From Candidatus Bathyarchaeota archaeon (GTDB taxonomy: Archaea > Thermoproteota > Bathyarchaeia > Bathyarchaeales > Bathycorpusculaceae): a stretch of DNA of 64,000 nucleotides. The notes beneath the pieces are model-generated. The model did not search any database. It was not told where the DNA came from and worked only from the letters and a program-made list of their open reading frames with translations. Position 1 is the first letter of the stretch, and every line of letters begins with the position of its first letter. The translations under genes and the position numbers were made by a program. Positions 8,403-16,153 of this stretch are shown piece by piece. Location: assembly GCA_026014585.1 (NCBI GenBank), contig JAOZIA010000024.1, positions 310,001-374,000 of the forward strand. The letters run 5' to 3'.

Positions 8403-10173
8403 CCGGCTTTGCCTCCTCAGTGCTCATCACTTTTTCGTAGAATTTTTTAGGTCGCGCATAGTACTCGGCAATGTTTGTGGCAACGTCTTTGTAGCTTCGG
8501 ATGTTTTGCTGTCGCATCCAAACCAGAACATCTCGGCGGCGATGCAGCTCCTCAATTAACTGTTCCTTGCTGATGCCAAGCCGCTCAGAAATATGAACAA
8601 GCAAAAAACTGCAACCCAAATCCACACCTTGAACGTCTTTGATTGGGTCCCATTTGAAGGGGTTAACAAAATTTTGGTGGTCAATGATTTCGTTTACGGA
8701 AAGTACGCGGCGGTATGCTTTCTTTTCGCCGTTTTTGACAAGGTGAACGCGCTGAACCGACATCACAATATTCATCAAGGGAATGTACGCGGGGGATATG
8801 TCCATGGGTTTCTGTGTTAAACGTTTAACTGCTGACTGCACGTTTTCAGCGTGCATAGTACACATGCCACCGTGACCTGTCGCCAAAGCTTGAAACAGCA
8901 CATACGCTTCCTGACCACGAACCTCACCCACAATCATCAAGTCAGGACGATGCCGCATACAAGTCTTAACCAAATCAAACAAAGCCACCTCACCCACACT
9001 ATTACCGCCCAAACCGTAGCTCTGACGCGCAATCAATGAAACCCAGTTTTCGTGCGACAAATTCAACTCAGCAGTTTCCTCAATAGTCATAATTTTACTG
9101 CCCGGTTTAACGAGGCAACCCAACGCATTGAGCGCAGTGGTTTTTCCTGCAGCGGTTCCACCCAGAACCATCACAGACGCACGATTTTCTAGACATATCC
9201 ACAAATAAGCCGCCATTTCCTCGTTGAAAGTTCCAATATTGATGAGGTCAATTATGGAGTAGGGATCTTCACGGAACTTACGGATGGTGAACGCGGTTCC
9301 AAAGGGGGTGATTTCTCTGCGGTACGCGACGGCAAGGCGATGTTTTCCGGGGAGAGAGGCGTCAACGATTGGGAAAGCACTGCTTACGTGTTTGCCTGCC
9401 ATGTGCACGAGTTTGACTACGAGGTTGTCGAGGTCTTCATCACTGTCAAATTTCACGTTAGTTTCTATACTCTCAAACACTCGATGCCAAATGTAAACCG
9501 ATTTTTCTACCCCGTCGCAACTGATATCTTCAATGTTTGGGTCGCGCATTAGGGGGTCAATTTTACCAAAACCGACAAGGTCACGTTCGGCATGGTAGAG
9601 GATTTTGTACCATGAAACATCAGGAAGCCAACCCAAGCTGATGCGATATTTCTCCACGATTTTTTGGGCTTCGTCCGCGAAAAATTTGCGGGGATCGCTG
9701 ATTTCTTCTTTTGGAGATTCAATTTCTACTAGCAACATTTCTAATATGCGTTGGTAAACATTTTTTTCCAGTGGGTCAAGCTGTAGTTCGTCTAGGATGT
9801 ATTTGTGTTCGCCTGTTTTGGTGTCTTGGACGATTACGACTTGGGCGAAGGGTTCGTAGAGTGAGTATTTTTCGATGATTTTGAGGTCTTTGGATATTAG
9901 GGGTTTGGGGGCTGTTTGGGGTTGGGGAGTGTTGGGTGTTTGTTTTTTGTTTTTGGTTTTTAGGGTTATTTTTGTTTTTTTGGGTTTTTTGGTGGTTTTT
10001 TTTATTTTTGGTGTTTGATTGGGGGTGTTGGTTGTGGTGGTTTGTTGGATTTTTCGGAGGGTTTGTCTTATTTTGTAGTCGGTGTTTGCTTGGGAAAGCT
10101 TGATTTTTTGTTTTGTTTGTTGTAGTTGGTGTTGTGCTTGTTGTAGGGCTTGTTTGGCGCGTTGCTGTAGCAC
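8380..10173 (-). CDS. type II/IV secretion system ATPase (TadA/FlaI/VirB11-like)
   Basis: This hexameric ATPase powers pilus assembly. Walker A is GGTAAGKTT near residue 340, followed by a Walker B region RPDLMIVGEVRGQEA and the His-containing TGHGGMCTMHAE, all diagnostic of the GspE/VirB11 family. The first 115 residues are not part of the fold. They are a low-complexity stretch made almost only of Lys, Thr, Pro, Gln and Asn, encoded by DNA that is almost free of C on the plus strand. The start is GTG, with GGAG seven bases upstream. It is the first gene of the pilus operon, with the promoter in the AT-rich gap to the divergent acyl-CoA synthetase gene. Confidence 0.9.
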   Translation of the reverse strand: MLQQRAKQALQQAQHQLQQTKQKIKLSQANTDYKIRQTLRKIQQTTTTNTPNQTPKIKKTTKKPKKTKITLKTKNKKQTPNTPQPQTAPKPLISKDLKIIEKYSLYEPFAQVVIVQDTKTGEHKYILDELQLDPLEKNVYQRILEMLLVEIESPKEEISDPRKFFADEAQKIVEKYRISLGWLPDVSWYKILYHAERDLVGFGKIDPLMRDPNIEDISCDGVEKSVYIWHRVFESIETNVKFDSDEDLDNLVVKLVHMAGKHVSSAFPIVDASLPGKHRLAVAYRREITPFGTAFTIRKFREDPYSIIDLINIGTFNEEMAAYLWICLENRASVMVLGGTAAGKTTALNALGCLVKPGSKIMTIEETAELNLSHENWVSLIARQSYGLGGNSVGEVALFDLVKTCMRHRPDLMIVGEVRGQEAYVLFQALATGHGGMCTMHAENVQSAVKRLTQKPMDISPAYIPLMNIVMSVQRVHLVKNGEKKAYRRVLSVNEIIDHQNFVNPFKWDPIKDVQGVDLGCSFLLVHISERLGISKEQLIEELHRRRDVLVWMRQQNIRSYKDVATNIAEYYARPKKFYEKVMSTEEAKPVAAARKA

Positions 10174-10339
10174 TGTTGTTCTCCGATACAGATTTCAAAT
10201 CAGCGTTTATTAAATATTATGTCTTACTACACATCATTAGTTATGTGTTGAACAGTCAAACACATAAACAAAAAAAGCCATAAAAACCGCCAAAACATTT
10301 TAAACCCAACATAAATGCATAATCCGCAGGGACAACCCA

Positions 10340-11032
10340 ATGAATACACTAAAAATAATTAACCAAGCACAATCAGAAGGACGCAAAGCACTTCTTGAGC
10401 CAGAAGCAAAAACCATCTGTGAAGAATATGGCTTACCAGTACCAAAATTCAAAGTAGCCCAAAACCCAGCAGAAGCCGCCGCCTATGCAAACGAAATAGG
10501 CTACCCAATCGTTACAAAAATCGTCAGCCAAGACATCATCCACAAGTCCGAGGCAGGCGGAGTCATTGTGAACCTCAAAAACGCCCAAGAAGTTACTGAT
10601 GCTTACCAGAAAATTATTCAAAACGCCAAAAACTACAAGCCAGACGCAAAAATCACAGGTGTTTTGATTCAGGAGATGGCGCCGCAGGGAACTGAGGTTA
10701 TTGTTGGTGCAGTTAAAGACCCAACGTTTGGTCAAACTGTAATGTTTGGGTTAGGTGGAATTTTTGTTGAACTCCTAAAAGACGTAAACTTCAAAATTGC
10801 CCCCTTCACCGAGACGGATGCTAAAGAAATGATAACTGGCCTAAAAGCCTACCCGCTCTTAAACGGGTTCAGAGGCAGCAAACCAGCCGATATTGACGCT
10901 ATCGTAACGATTTTGATGGCAACATCCAAGCTGATTATGGCTCACCCCGAAATCAAAGAGCTTGACTTGAATCCTGTTATGGCGTACCCCAGCGGGGCAA
11001 AAGTCGTCGACGCTAGAATCATTCTGGAATAA
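10340..11032 (+). CDS. acetyl-CoA synthetase (ADP-forming) beta subunit
   Basis: This 230-residue ATP-grasp protein is the size of the separate beta subunit of archaeal ADP-forming acyl-CoA synthetases, which make ATP from acetyl-CoA, ADP and phosphate. Family features are the opening EPEAKTICEEYGLPVP, the SEAGGVIVNL loop with the lysine-rich nucleotide site before it, and the C-terminal ELDLNPVMAYP. The alpha (CoA-binding) subunit is not in the window, so it must be encoded elsewhere. An ATG start with AGGGAC upstream is clear. A long T-rich tract follows the stop. Confidence 0.87.
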   Translation: MNTLKIINQAQSEGRKALLEPEAKTICEEYGLPVPKFKVAQNPAEAAAYANEIGYPIVTKIVSQDIIHKSEAGGVIVNLKNAQEVTDAYQKIIQNAKNYKPDAKITGVLIQEMAPQGTEVIVGAVKDPTFGQTVMFGLGGIFVELLKDVNFKIAPFTETDAKEMITGLKAYPLLNGFRGSKPADIDAIVTILMATSKLIMAHPEIKELDLNPVMAYPSGAKVVDARIILE

Positions 11033-11036
11033 TCAG

Positions 11037-11066
11037 TTTTTTCTTGTTTTTTTCTTTGTTTTTTGC
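11037..11066 (+). terminator. T-rich archaeal terminator
   Basis: This is a 30-base stretch dominated by T runs (TTTTTTC, TTTTTTTC, TTTTTTG) immediately after the acyl-CoA synthetase stop codon. Archaeal RNA polymerase terminates at such oligo-T tracts without a hairpin. Confidence 0.6.
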
Positions 11067-11113
11067 AGTAAGGATTTTAAGGTCGTAGAAACCTATTTTT
11101 GGAGCAGGCAATA

Positions 11114-11833
11114 GTGATGGCTCCAAAAGCAGTTTTGTTTGACATGTTCGATACGCTGTTTATGATACTTAAAAATCACGAGTTCTACGAAGCCTCACTC
11201 AAACGCATGTACAACTTTCTGGTTACCCAAGGCATCAACACGCCCTATGACAAGTTCAATCAAACCTACATCACTGAGCGGGACGCAATCTACGCGGCAG
11301 CAGACAAAAACTGCGAAGACCCCCACTTCAACGTACGCGTCTCCAACACCCTAAAAAAACTCAGCTACAACTATGACGTTTCAAGCCCCCTGGTCACGGC
11401 TGCTACCGAGCAGTTTTACCTTGAATTTATGAACTTTGTCAAAATAGACCAAAACACCAAACCAGTCCTCCAAACCCTCTATGGCAAATACAAGCTTGGG
11501 CTGGTTTCCAACTTTGCCATTCCTGAGTGCGTACAAAAACTGCTTCAAAACGAAAACGTTGACAGCCTCTTTGATGTAATTGTGGTTTCGGGCGCCATTA
11601 ACAAGCGTAAGCCCAGCCCAGTAATCTTCAACAACGCGCTTGATTCTATTGGGGTTTTGGCGTCTGAGGCGGTTTTTGTTGGTGACACTCCGGATGCGGA
11701 TGTTGCTGGTGCTCAGGGTGTGGGAATGAAGGCTGTGTATATTGAGCGTCGTTTTGAGGCAGGGTTAAAATTGGTTACACCTGATAGGGTTATTACGAGT
11801 TTGCTTGATTTGCCAAATGTTATCGAGTTTTAG
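11114..11833 (+). CDS. HAD-superfamily hydrolase
   Basis: This HAD-fold phosphatase or dehalogenase-like enzyme has motif I LFDMFDTLF with the nucleophile and general-acid aspartates. Motif II is the serine/threonine region near LVSNFA. Motif III is the lysine in KRKPSP. Motif IV is FVGDTPDADV, with the Mg-binding acidic residues. The helical cap between residues 20 and 100 is of the C1 type. The start is GTG 11114 or ATG 11117, following GGAG at 11101; a TTG further up is out of range of that site. The substrate is unknown and the neighbours do not suggest one. Confidence 0.82.
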   Translation: MMAPKAVLFDMFDTLFMILKNHEFYEASLKRMYNFLVTQGINTPYDKFNQTYITERDAIYAAADKNCEDPHFNVRVSNTLKKLSYNYDVSSPLVTAATEQFYLEFMNFVKIDQNTKPVLQTLYGKYKLGLVSNFAIPECVQKLLQNENVDSLFDVIVVSGAINKRKPSPVIFNNALDSIGVLASEAVFVGDTPDADVAGAQGVGMKAVYIERRFEAGLKLVTPDRVITSLLDLPNVIEF

Positions 11834-11899
11834 GTTTTGGGAAAAAACTCTTATAGTTACACTCTAATGAATTGAAGTAAACGGGAAGGAGAAGTATTT

Positions 11900-12013
11900 T
11901 TGGAAGACCAATGCAGTGAAGTGCGCTGGAAGGTCGTAAAAGCTATGCTAGACGAGTTTCCTGCTTTAAAAGAAAAAGTCAAACAATACGTAAACCAGCC
12001 AAACCCAACTTGA
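11900..12013 (+). CDS. small hypothetical protein (37 aa)
   Basis: This short reading frame starts at TTG eight bases after GGAAGGAG, a strong ribosome site that would otherwise have no partner. The product begins MEDQCSEVRWKVV and ends NQPNPT. It is amphipathic and highly charged, with one cysteine and no membrane helix. It lies between the HAD hydrolase and the phosphodiesterase, in the same direction. I recognise no family. Support is the ribosome site and the sensible composition, so it is tentative. Confidence 0.45.
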   Translation: MEDQCSEVRWKVVKAMLDEFPALKEKVKQYVNQPNPT

Positions 12014-12080
12014 CACGGCACACGCCCCAAAGAGAAAGGCTTTATTTCCACAAAAAAACTAATCTCACAGAGGAAAAACC

Positions 12081-12578
12081 ATGCTTATTGGCGCAATATC
12101 AGACAGCCACGACAACCTCCCCAAAATAGAAAAAGCCGTCACCTACCTCAACCAACAAAAAGTCAACCTTGTCTTGCACGCAGGCGACTACATAGCAGGC
12201 TTCACCATCCCCAAACTTGCAAAGCTCAACTGCAAACTCATCGGCGTTTTTGGCAACAATGACGGCGACCGCGAACTCCGCAAAAAACGCTTCAGCCAAA
12301 CCCCAAACTGCACAATCCACGATGATTTTGCCCAAATAGATGTGGATGGCTACAAAATCGCGCTACTACACGGCACCGAACCAGAACTGCTCGCGGCAAT
12401 TATTGACAGCGGATACTTTAACGCCGTGGTTCATGGGCACTCACACCTTCAAGGCGTCCAAACCAAAGGAAAAACACTCAGCGTCAACCCAGGTGAATTG
12501 TGTGGTTATTTAACGGGAAAATCCACGCTGGCGCTGTTGGATACGGAAAAGAATCACGCTGAAATAGTAGAAATATAA
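12081..12578 (+). CDS. metallophosphoesterase, YfcE/MJ0936 type
   Basis: This 165-residue calcineurin-like phosphodiesterase has the five metal-site motifs in order: GAISDSHDN at the N-terminus, HAGDY, GNNDGDR, LLHGT and VHGHSH. The size and motif spacing match the small archaeal MJ0936/YfcE enzymes that hydrolyse phosphodiesters with Mn or Ni. AGAGGAAA precedes the ATG as ribosome site. It is probably a single-gene unit or follows the 37-aa gene. Confidence 0.88.
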   Translation: MLIGAISDSHDNLPKIEKAVTYLNQQKVNLVLHAGDYIAGFTIPKLAKLNCKLIGVFGNNDGDRELRKKRFSQTPNCTIHDDFAQIDVDGYKIALLHGTEPELLAAIIDSGYFNAVVHGHSHLQGVQTKGKTLSVNPGELCGYLTGKSTLALLDTEKNHAEIVEI

Positions 12579-12691
12579 TCAAGCCCCAATTTTTGCTTGA
12601 AATTCTGCTATGAGGAACCTACCCCTCTATAGTTTCTGCAATGAATTTCTATTTGGAGCCTAATAGGTTGGTGTATTAATACATAAAAGAA

Positions 12692-13243
12692 TCAAAAAGT
12701 CAACACTGCAACATAACATTTCAAGGCCTCTTCATCCACAAAACAAGCCAACTTAAGCCCTGAATCCTCCAAAACATCCAAAAACCTGTCCAACGGAAAA
12801 GCCTTCTTTAGCCCCGTAACCACCAAACTGCCACCCGCTTTGGTGACCCGTTTCCATTCTTGCAGTGTAATTTGGGGTTCGGGCATGTTTTGGAGAACCG
12901 TGAAAGAGAAAACCGCACCAAAAACCGCCTTGATAAAGGGCAAATGGTCAGCATCAGCCTGTACAACGGAAACGTTTGGGAAACTTTTGGCTGTGACTTG
13001 TGCTTTTTTAAGCAGTTCCCCTGAAAGGTCAACACCAACAACCAGCCCCGCTTTATCCACAACGTGCGGGAACAATAGTCCTGAGCCACAGCCCACATCC
13101 AAAACCGCATCTCGAGCGTTTAAGTGCAGATTTTGTAGGGCATTTTGGTATTTTGCCTCTTGCTCTTCACCGTGGAGTTCGTTGTAGCCTTCTGCGGTTG
13201 CGTTGTATCGCTGCATTATTTGCTGTTTTTCCTTCCACGACAT
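12692..13243 (-). CDS. class I SAM-dependent methyltransferase
   Basis: This 183-residue Rossmann methyltransferase has motif I VLDVGCGSGLLF, motif II VVGVDLS, motif III VVQADADHLPF and motif IV FSFTVLQNM. The N-terminus MSWKEKQQIMQRYNATAEGY resembles UbiE/Methyltransf_11-type enzymes, but the C-terminal half is short, so the acceptor cannot be guessed. It is divergent from nucS with 59 bases between them. Confidence 0.82.
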   Translation of the reverse strand: MSWKEKQQIMQRYNATAEGYNELHGEEQEAKYQNALQNLHLNARDAVLDVGCGSGLLFPHVVDKAGLVVGVDLSGELLKKAQVTAKSFPNVSVVQADADHLPFIKAVFGAVFSFTVLQNMPEPQITLQEWKRVTKAGGSLVVTGLKKAFPLDRFLDVLEDSGLKLACFVDEEALKCYVAVLTF

Positions 13244-13302
13244 AGTGTTTCCTTCAAGAAATCTTATCTACCAAGAAACTGTCTAAAATACCTTGACACG
13301 CC

Positions 13303-14088
13303 ATGCAAGAGCAAAATAAACTATCCGTCCTCACAGAACCAACCTTTCAACAAGCAAGCGAACTTATTCAGAGAGCCTTCAAAAAACGATGCACCCTCAT
13401 AGTCGTAGGCAACTGCCACGTACACTACTCTGGCAGAGCAAACAGCACTTTAGAACCCGGTGAGCGCTTCTTAATCGTCAAATCTGATGGTTCCTTGCTG
13501 GTTCATCGTCCAGTCGGCTACGAACCCGTCAATTGGCAACCCTCAACCAGCGCACTCACCGTGAAGGCAACCGAGGACAAACTTGAAATTCACGCGGTCA
13601 GACAAAAACCCCGAGAAACCCTCAAAGCCACTTTTAGCAGCGTACTCATGGTTTCCGCGATGAACCTCAATGACTCAGGCGATTTTCTGCTTCACGCCAG
13701 CGAGGATGACATGCACCGAGCAATTTTGCTAAAACCTGAACTGCTTGAAGAAGGGTTTAAGCCGATTAGTTGGGAAAAAAAGGTTGAACCAGGCTTTGTT
13801 GACGTGTATGGCGAGGACAAAAACGGCAAACTCGTCGTAGTGGAGGTTAAACGGCGAACCGCAAGCAAAGACGCCGTCTTGCAGCTTTCACGCTACATCG
13901 AAGCCATAAAAGAGAAAGCAACCAAGGAAATCCGCGGGGTCTTAGTGGCTCCGAGCCTTGGCAAGGACGTGCAAACCATGCTTACAACGATGGGTTTAGA
14001 GTTTAAGGCATTGGACCCCAAAAAGTGCGCGGAAGTTCTTAAAAAGTCAAAAACTGCCAAGCTTGAACACTACTTAAATTCTACTTGA
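13303..14088 (+). CDS. nucS: endonuclease NucS (EndoMS), mismatch-specific
   Basis: NucS cleaves both strands at mismatches and substitutes for MutS-MutL in many archaea and actinobacteria. The N-terminal DNA-binding half has CTLIVVGNCHVHYSGRA and a RFLIVKSDGSLLVHRP strand. The C-terminal RecB-like nuclease core has DVYGEDKNGKLVVVEVKRR, supplying the D...E-x-K catalytic triad, and then LQLSRYIE. The length of 261 residues is normal for the family. The 3' end overlaps by eight bases the convergent glycosyltransferase gene. Confidence 0.93.
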   Translation: MQEQNKLSVLTEPTFQQASELIQRAFKKRCTLIVVGNCHVHYSGRANSTLEPGERFLIVKSDGSLLVHRPVGYEPVNWQPSTSALTVKATEDKLEIHAVRQKPRETLKATFSSVLMVSAMNLNDSGDFLLHASEDDMHRAILLKPELLEEGFKPISWEKKVEPGFVDVYGEDKNGKLVVVEVKRRTASKDAVLQLSRYIEAIKEKATKEIRGVLVAPSLGKDVQTMLTTMGLEFKALDPKKCAEVLKKSKTAKLEHYLNST

Positions 14089-15448
14089 GGTTGTGCTTTG
14101 TTTTTTGGCCTTCAAAAGCCAGCCAGCTCAGCGGAATTAGCGCGACAAAGAGGTATCGGGTAGTGTTGAGGTTGAAGTATCGAGCTTGGTAATCGGGCAG
14201 ATAACTGATGGCTTGCTCTGCGGTGGTTTCAAGATTATAGAATAGGGAGCTGGAAAAAATGCCCACCATGATTGACAGAATCATTGCGATGAGCAGAAAA
14301 CTGTTTTTTTCTTCACGCAGGTAACGTAAAGAGGTTTTTAAGCTACCGACAAAAACCCAACTGTATGCTGAAAGGAAAATTGCTGAGAAAGCTGAAAAAA
14401 AGATGACTTCAACAAAAAAGTTGCCCAGGTTATTTACGTTAAAGACAGTGACTTGCCCCATGTAATTGCTGGGAAAAGCCGCAGTAAATAAGCCCAATAC
14501 GGTGCCATCCCAAAACCGGACAATATTTCGTGCAGTCCAAACAAAAGTTATAGAAAGAAAAACACCAAGTGCTAAAAGGTAGTTTTTGTTTTTGAAAGCT
14601 TTCCAGCCGACATAATGATACCTCCAAAGTAATCCGATAACACCTACTAGGATGAAGAAGTAGCCGACGCTGGGTTTTGTTAAGAATCCAAGAACACCAG
14701 TTAAACCGGCAAAAATAATGTAGCACTCATTTTCAGGCTTTAAGCTTTCAACAATAAAGTAGAGAGTTAAAATGTAAAAAATCAGAATCAAAGGTTCCGC
14801 ATAGTTTCTTGAAGTTGCAAAAATATACATTGGAACCGTAGAAACCAACGCTGACGTGATTAACCCAGCAGTTAACCCATACAGTTTTTTGGTAGCAAAA
14901 AAAGTGACAAGTAGTGATACAATGAAAATTATTTCAAGAGCAACCTGTGTCCCATAATGAGGTTGCAGAAAAAGGTAAAACTGAGACAAGTAGAGAGGGA
15001 AAATGGGACCAGCATGGTGGTTGTACGCGCCATTTAACTCGATAAATTCAGTATTTTTAAGAAATGATTGCCCAAGTTCTTTGTAAATGGTTCCATCATG
15101 CAAAAACAGATAATTAGCCTCATTAGAAGAAAAATTAAGGAAAGTAAACACGCACACGCCCACAATTATTGCAGCAAGAAAACAGGCAGCTACAACTTTT
15201 TTGGGGCAGGAAAGCAGGTTTAAATCTTTTTTGAACAGAAAAACCAAGGTGAATCCAACAAGACCAACTCCAGTGTAGAGACCAAGAGTAACCAATGAAT
15301 TAGTATTAGCCATAAAAAGCATCCAATCATCAAGGTTACCCATCAAACCAACAAAAACAAACAAGCCAACTATAAGGTACATAACAAATAATAAAGGCAG
15401 AAGCTGCCGCGCACTAAGTAACCTACTTCTCAGCTTTCTAAATCCCAA
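14081..15448 (-). CDS. polytopic membrane glycosyltransferase (GT-C / PMT-like)
   Basis: This 455-residue protein has about ten to eleven transmembrane helices and an extracellular loop after the third helix containing FLHDGTIYKELGQSFL and YNHHAGPIFPLY. Acidic and His residues in that first large loop are typical of dolichol-phosphate-dependent GT-C enzymes of the GT39/ArnT kind. It would transfer a lipid-linked sugar outside the membrane, for example to surface glycoproteins or pilins. The exact family is uncertain. It is a single gene, convergent with nucS. Confidence 0.65.
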   Translation of the reverse strand: MGFRKLRSRLLSARQLLPLLFVMYLIVGLFVFVGLMGNLDDWMLFMANTNSLVTLGLYTGVGLVGFTLVFLFKKDLNLLSCPKKVVAACFLAAIIVGVCVFTFLNFSSNEANYLFLHDGTIYKELGQSFLKNTEFIELNGAYNHHAGPIFPLYLSQFYLFLQPHYGTQVALEIIFIVSLLVTFFATKKLYGLTAGLITSALVSTVPMYIFATSRNYAEPLILIFYILTLYFIVESLKPENECYIIFAGLTGVLGFLTKPSVGYFFILVGVIGLLWRYHYVGWKAFKNKNYLLALGVFLSITFVWTARNIVRFWDGTVLGLFTAAFPSNYMGQVTVFNVNNLGNFFVEVIFFSAFSAIFLSAYSWVFVGSLKTSLRYLREEKNSFLLIAMILSIMVGIFSSSLFYNLETTAEQAISYLPDYQARYFNLNTTRYLFVALIPLSWLAFEGQKTKHNLK

Positions 15449-15506
15449 CTTCTGTCTTTACAAATTACGTTTAAAGTAAACAAAAAATAGATTGAGTTCA
15501 GCAGGC

Positions 15507-16049
15507 TTAAGGCACAAAAACCGCTGCAGCTACTGTGGTTGTCCACAAACCATTTTTGTCTCCTGCTGCGGACTGTGTGATGTTTGCGGTTTTGATTATT
15601 AAACCTGTGGTTTTGAAAAGCTGTTTGCGTTCATCCCATGCTGTTTCAGGGTCAAACTGGATACCCATAGTTGTTGCTAGCATAGTAGCAGCTAAGTCTT
15701 CAGCGTAGTCACCTGCTGTTTCGTCAGTTTGCCCGTTTGAATGATGCTCGGATAGGTAGCCGTACTGATTCTTCTCGGAAGGAATAGCTACACCAATGGA
15801 TGATGCAACAAGTCGGTGGGGTTCGTTGGTTGCGTTTCTTGCAATAACTACAAAGGTGATTTCGCCGGGATGAATCATTTTTAAGCCTTTTTCGCGTGTG
15901 ACCAGTTCGCATGAGGGGGGAACAATGCTGGATACAGCGACCAGATTGCACATTTGTATGCCTGCATCTCGTAGGGCTAATTCAAATGATTGGAGTTGTT
16001 CTTTGTGTTTTCCAACTCCTTTTGTTAAGAAGAAGTGTTTTGGTATCAT
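15507..16049 (-). CDS. pdaD: pyruvoyl-dependent arginine decarboxylase
   Basis: This enzyme converts arginine to agmatine and CO2 with a self-generated pyruvoyl group. The 180-residue proenzyme has the family opening [12 protein letters not shown], and the self-cleavage site lies in [14 protein letters not shown]: the bond between the two serines breaks and the second serine becomes pyruvoyl. The downstream pattern with [12 protein letters not shown] and the C-terminal AAVFVP are also as in the family. It lies just downstream of the N-carbamoylputrescine amidase/agmatine deiminase fusion on the same strand, so together they complete arginine to putrescine. Confidence 0.93.
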   Translation of the reverse strand: MIPKHFFLTKGVGKHKEQLQSFELALRDAGIQMCNLVAVSSIVPPSCELVTREKGLKMIHPGEITFVVIARNATNEPHRLVASSIGVAIPSEKNQYGYLSEHHSNGQTDETAGDYAEDLAATMLATTMGIQFDPETAWDERKQLFKTTGLIIKTANITQSAAGDKNGLWTTTVAAAVFVP

Positions 16050-16123
16050 TTGGTGTCGAAAAACAATGATTACAGCATTTATTTAAAAACGTTTTTGTGG
16101 TAAATTATATTGCTGAATCTACA

Positions 16124-16140
16124 TGAACCCGCATGGTTCA
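16124..16140 (-). terminator. hairpin between the agmatine fusion gene and pdaD
   Basis: TGAACC and GGTTCA form a six-base-pair stem with a five-base loop in the 104-base gap. The position suggests a terminator or mRNA stabiliser behind the fusion gene. A T/A-rich TTTTTAAATA box follows on the minus strand at about 16082-16091, so pdaD may have its own promoter. Confidence 0.4.
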
Positions 16141-16153
16141 AGCCCCTAATTAT

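Noticed and set aside
8290-9552. Several plus-strand frames inside the platform and ATPase genes
   Set aside because: They are antisense to clearly homologous pilus proteins and have no independent support.
9776-10198. 140-codon open frame overlapping the start of the pilus ATPase
   Set aside because: It is a by-product of the A/C-rich low-complexity DNA; the product is only Asn/Pro/Lys/Thr, with no ribosome site of its own relevance.
16121-16150. T-arm-like GGTTCAAG sequence suggesting a tRNA between pdaD and the fusion gene
   Set aside because: No acceptor or anticodon stem can be built; it is a simple hairpin.
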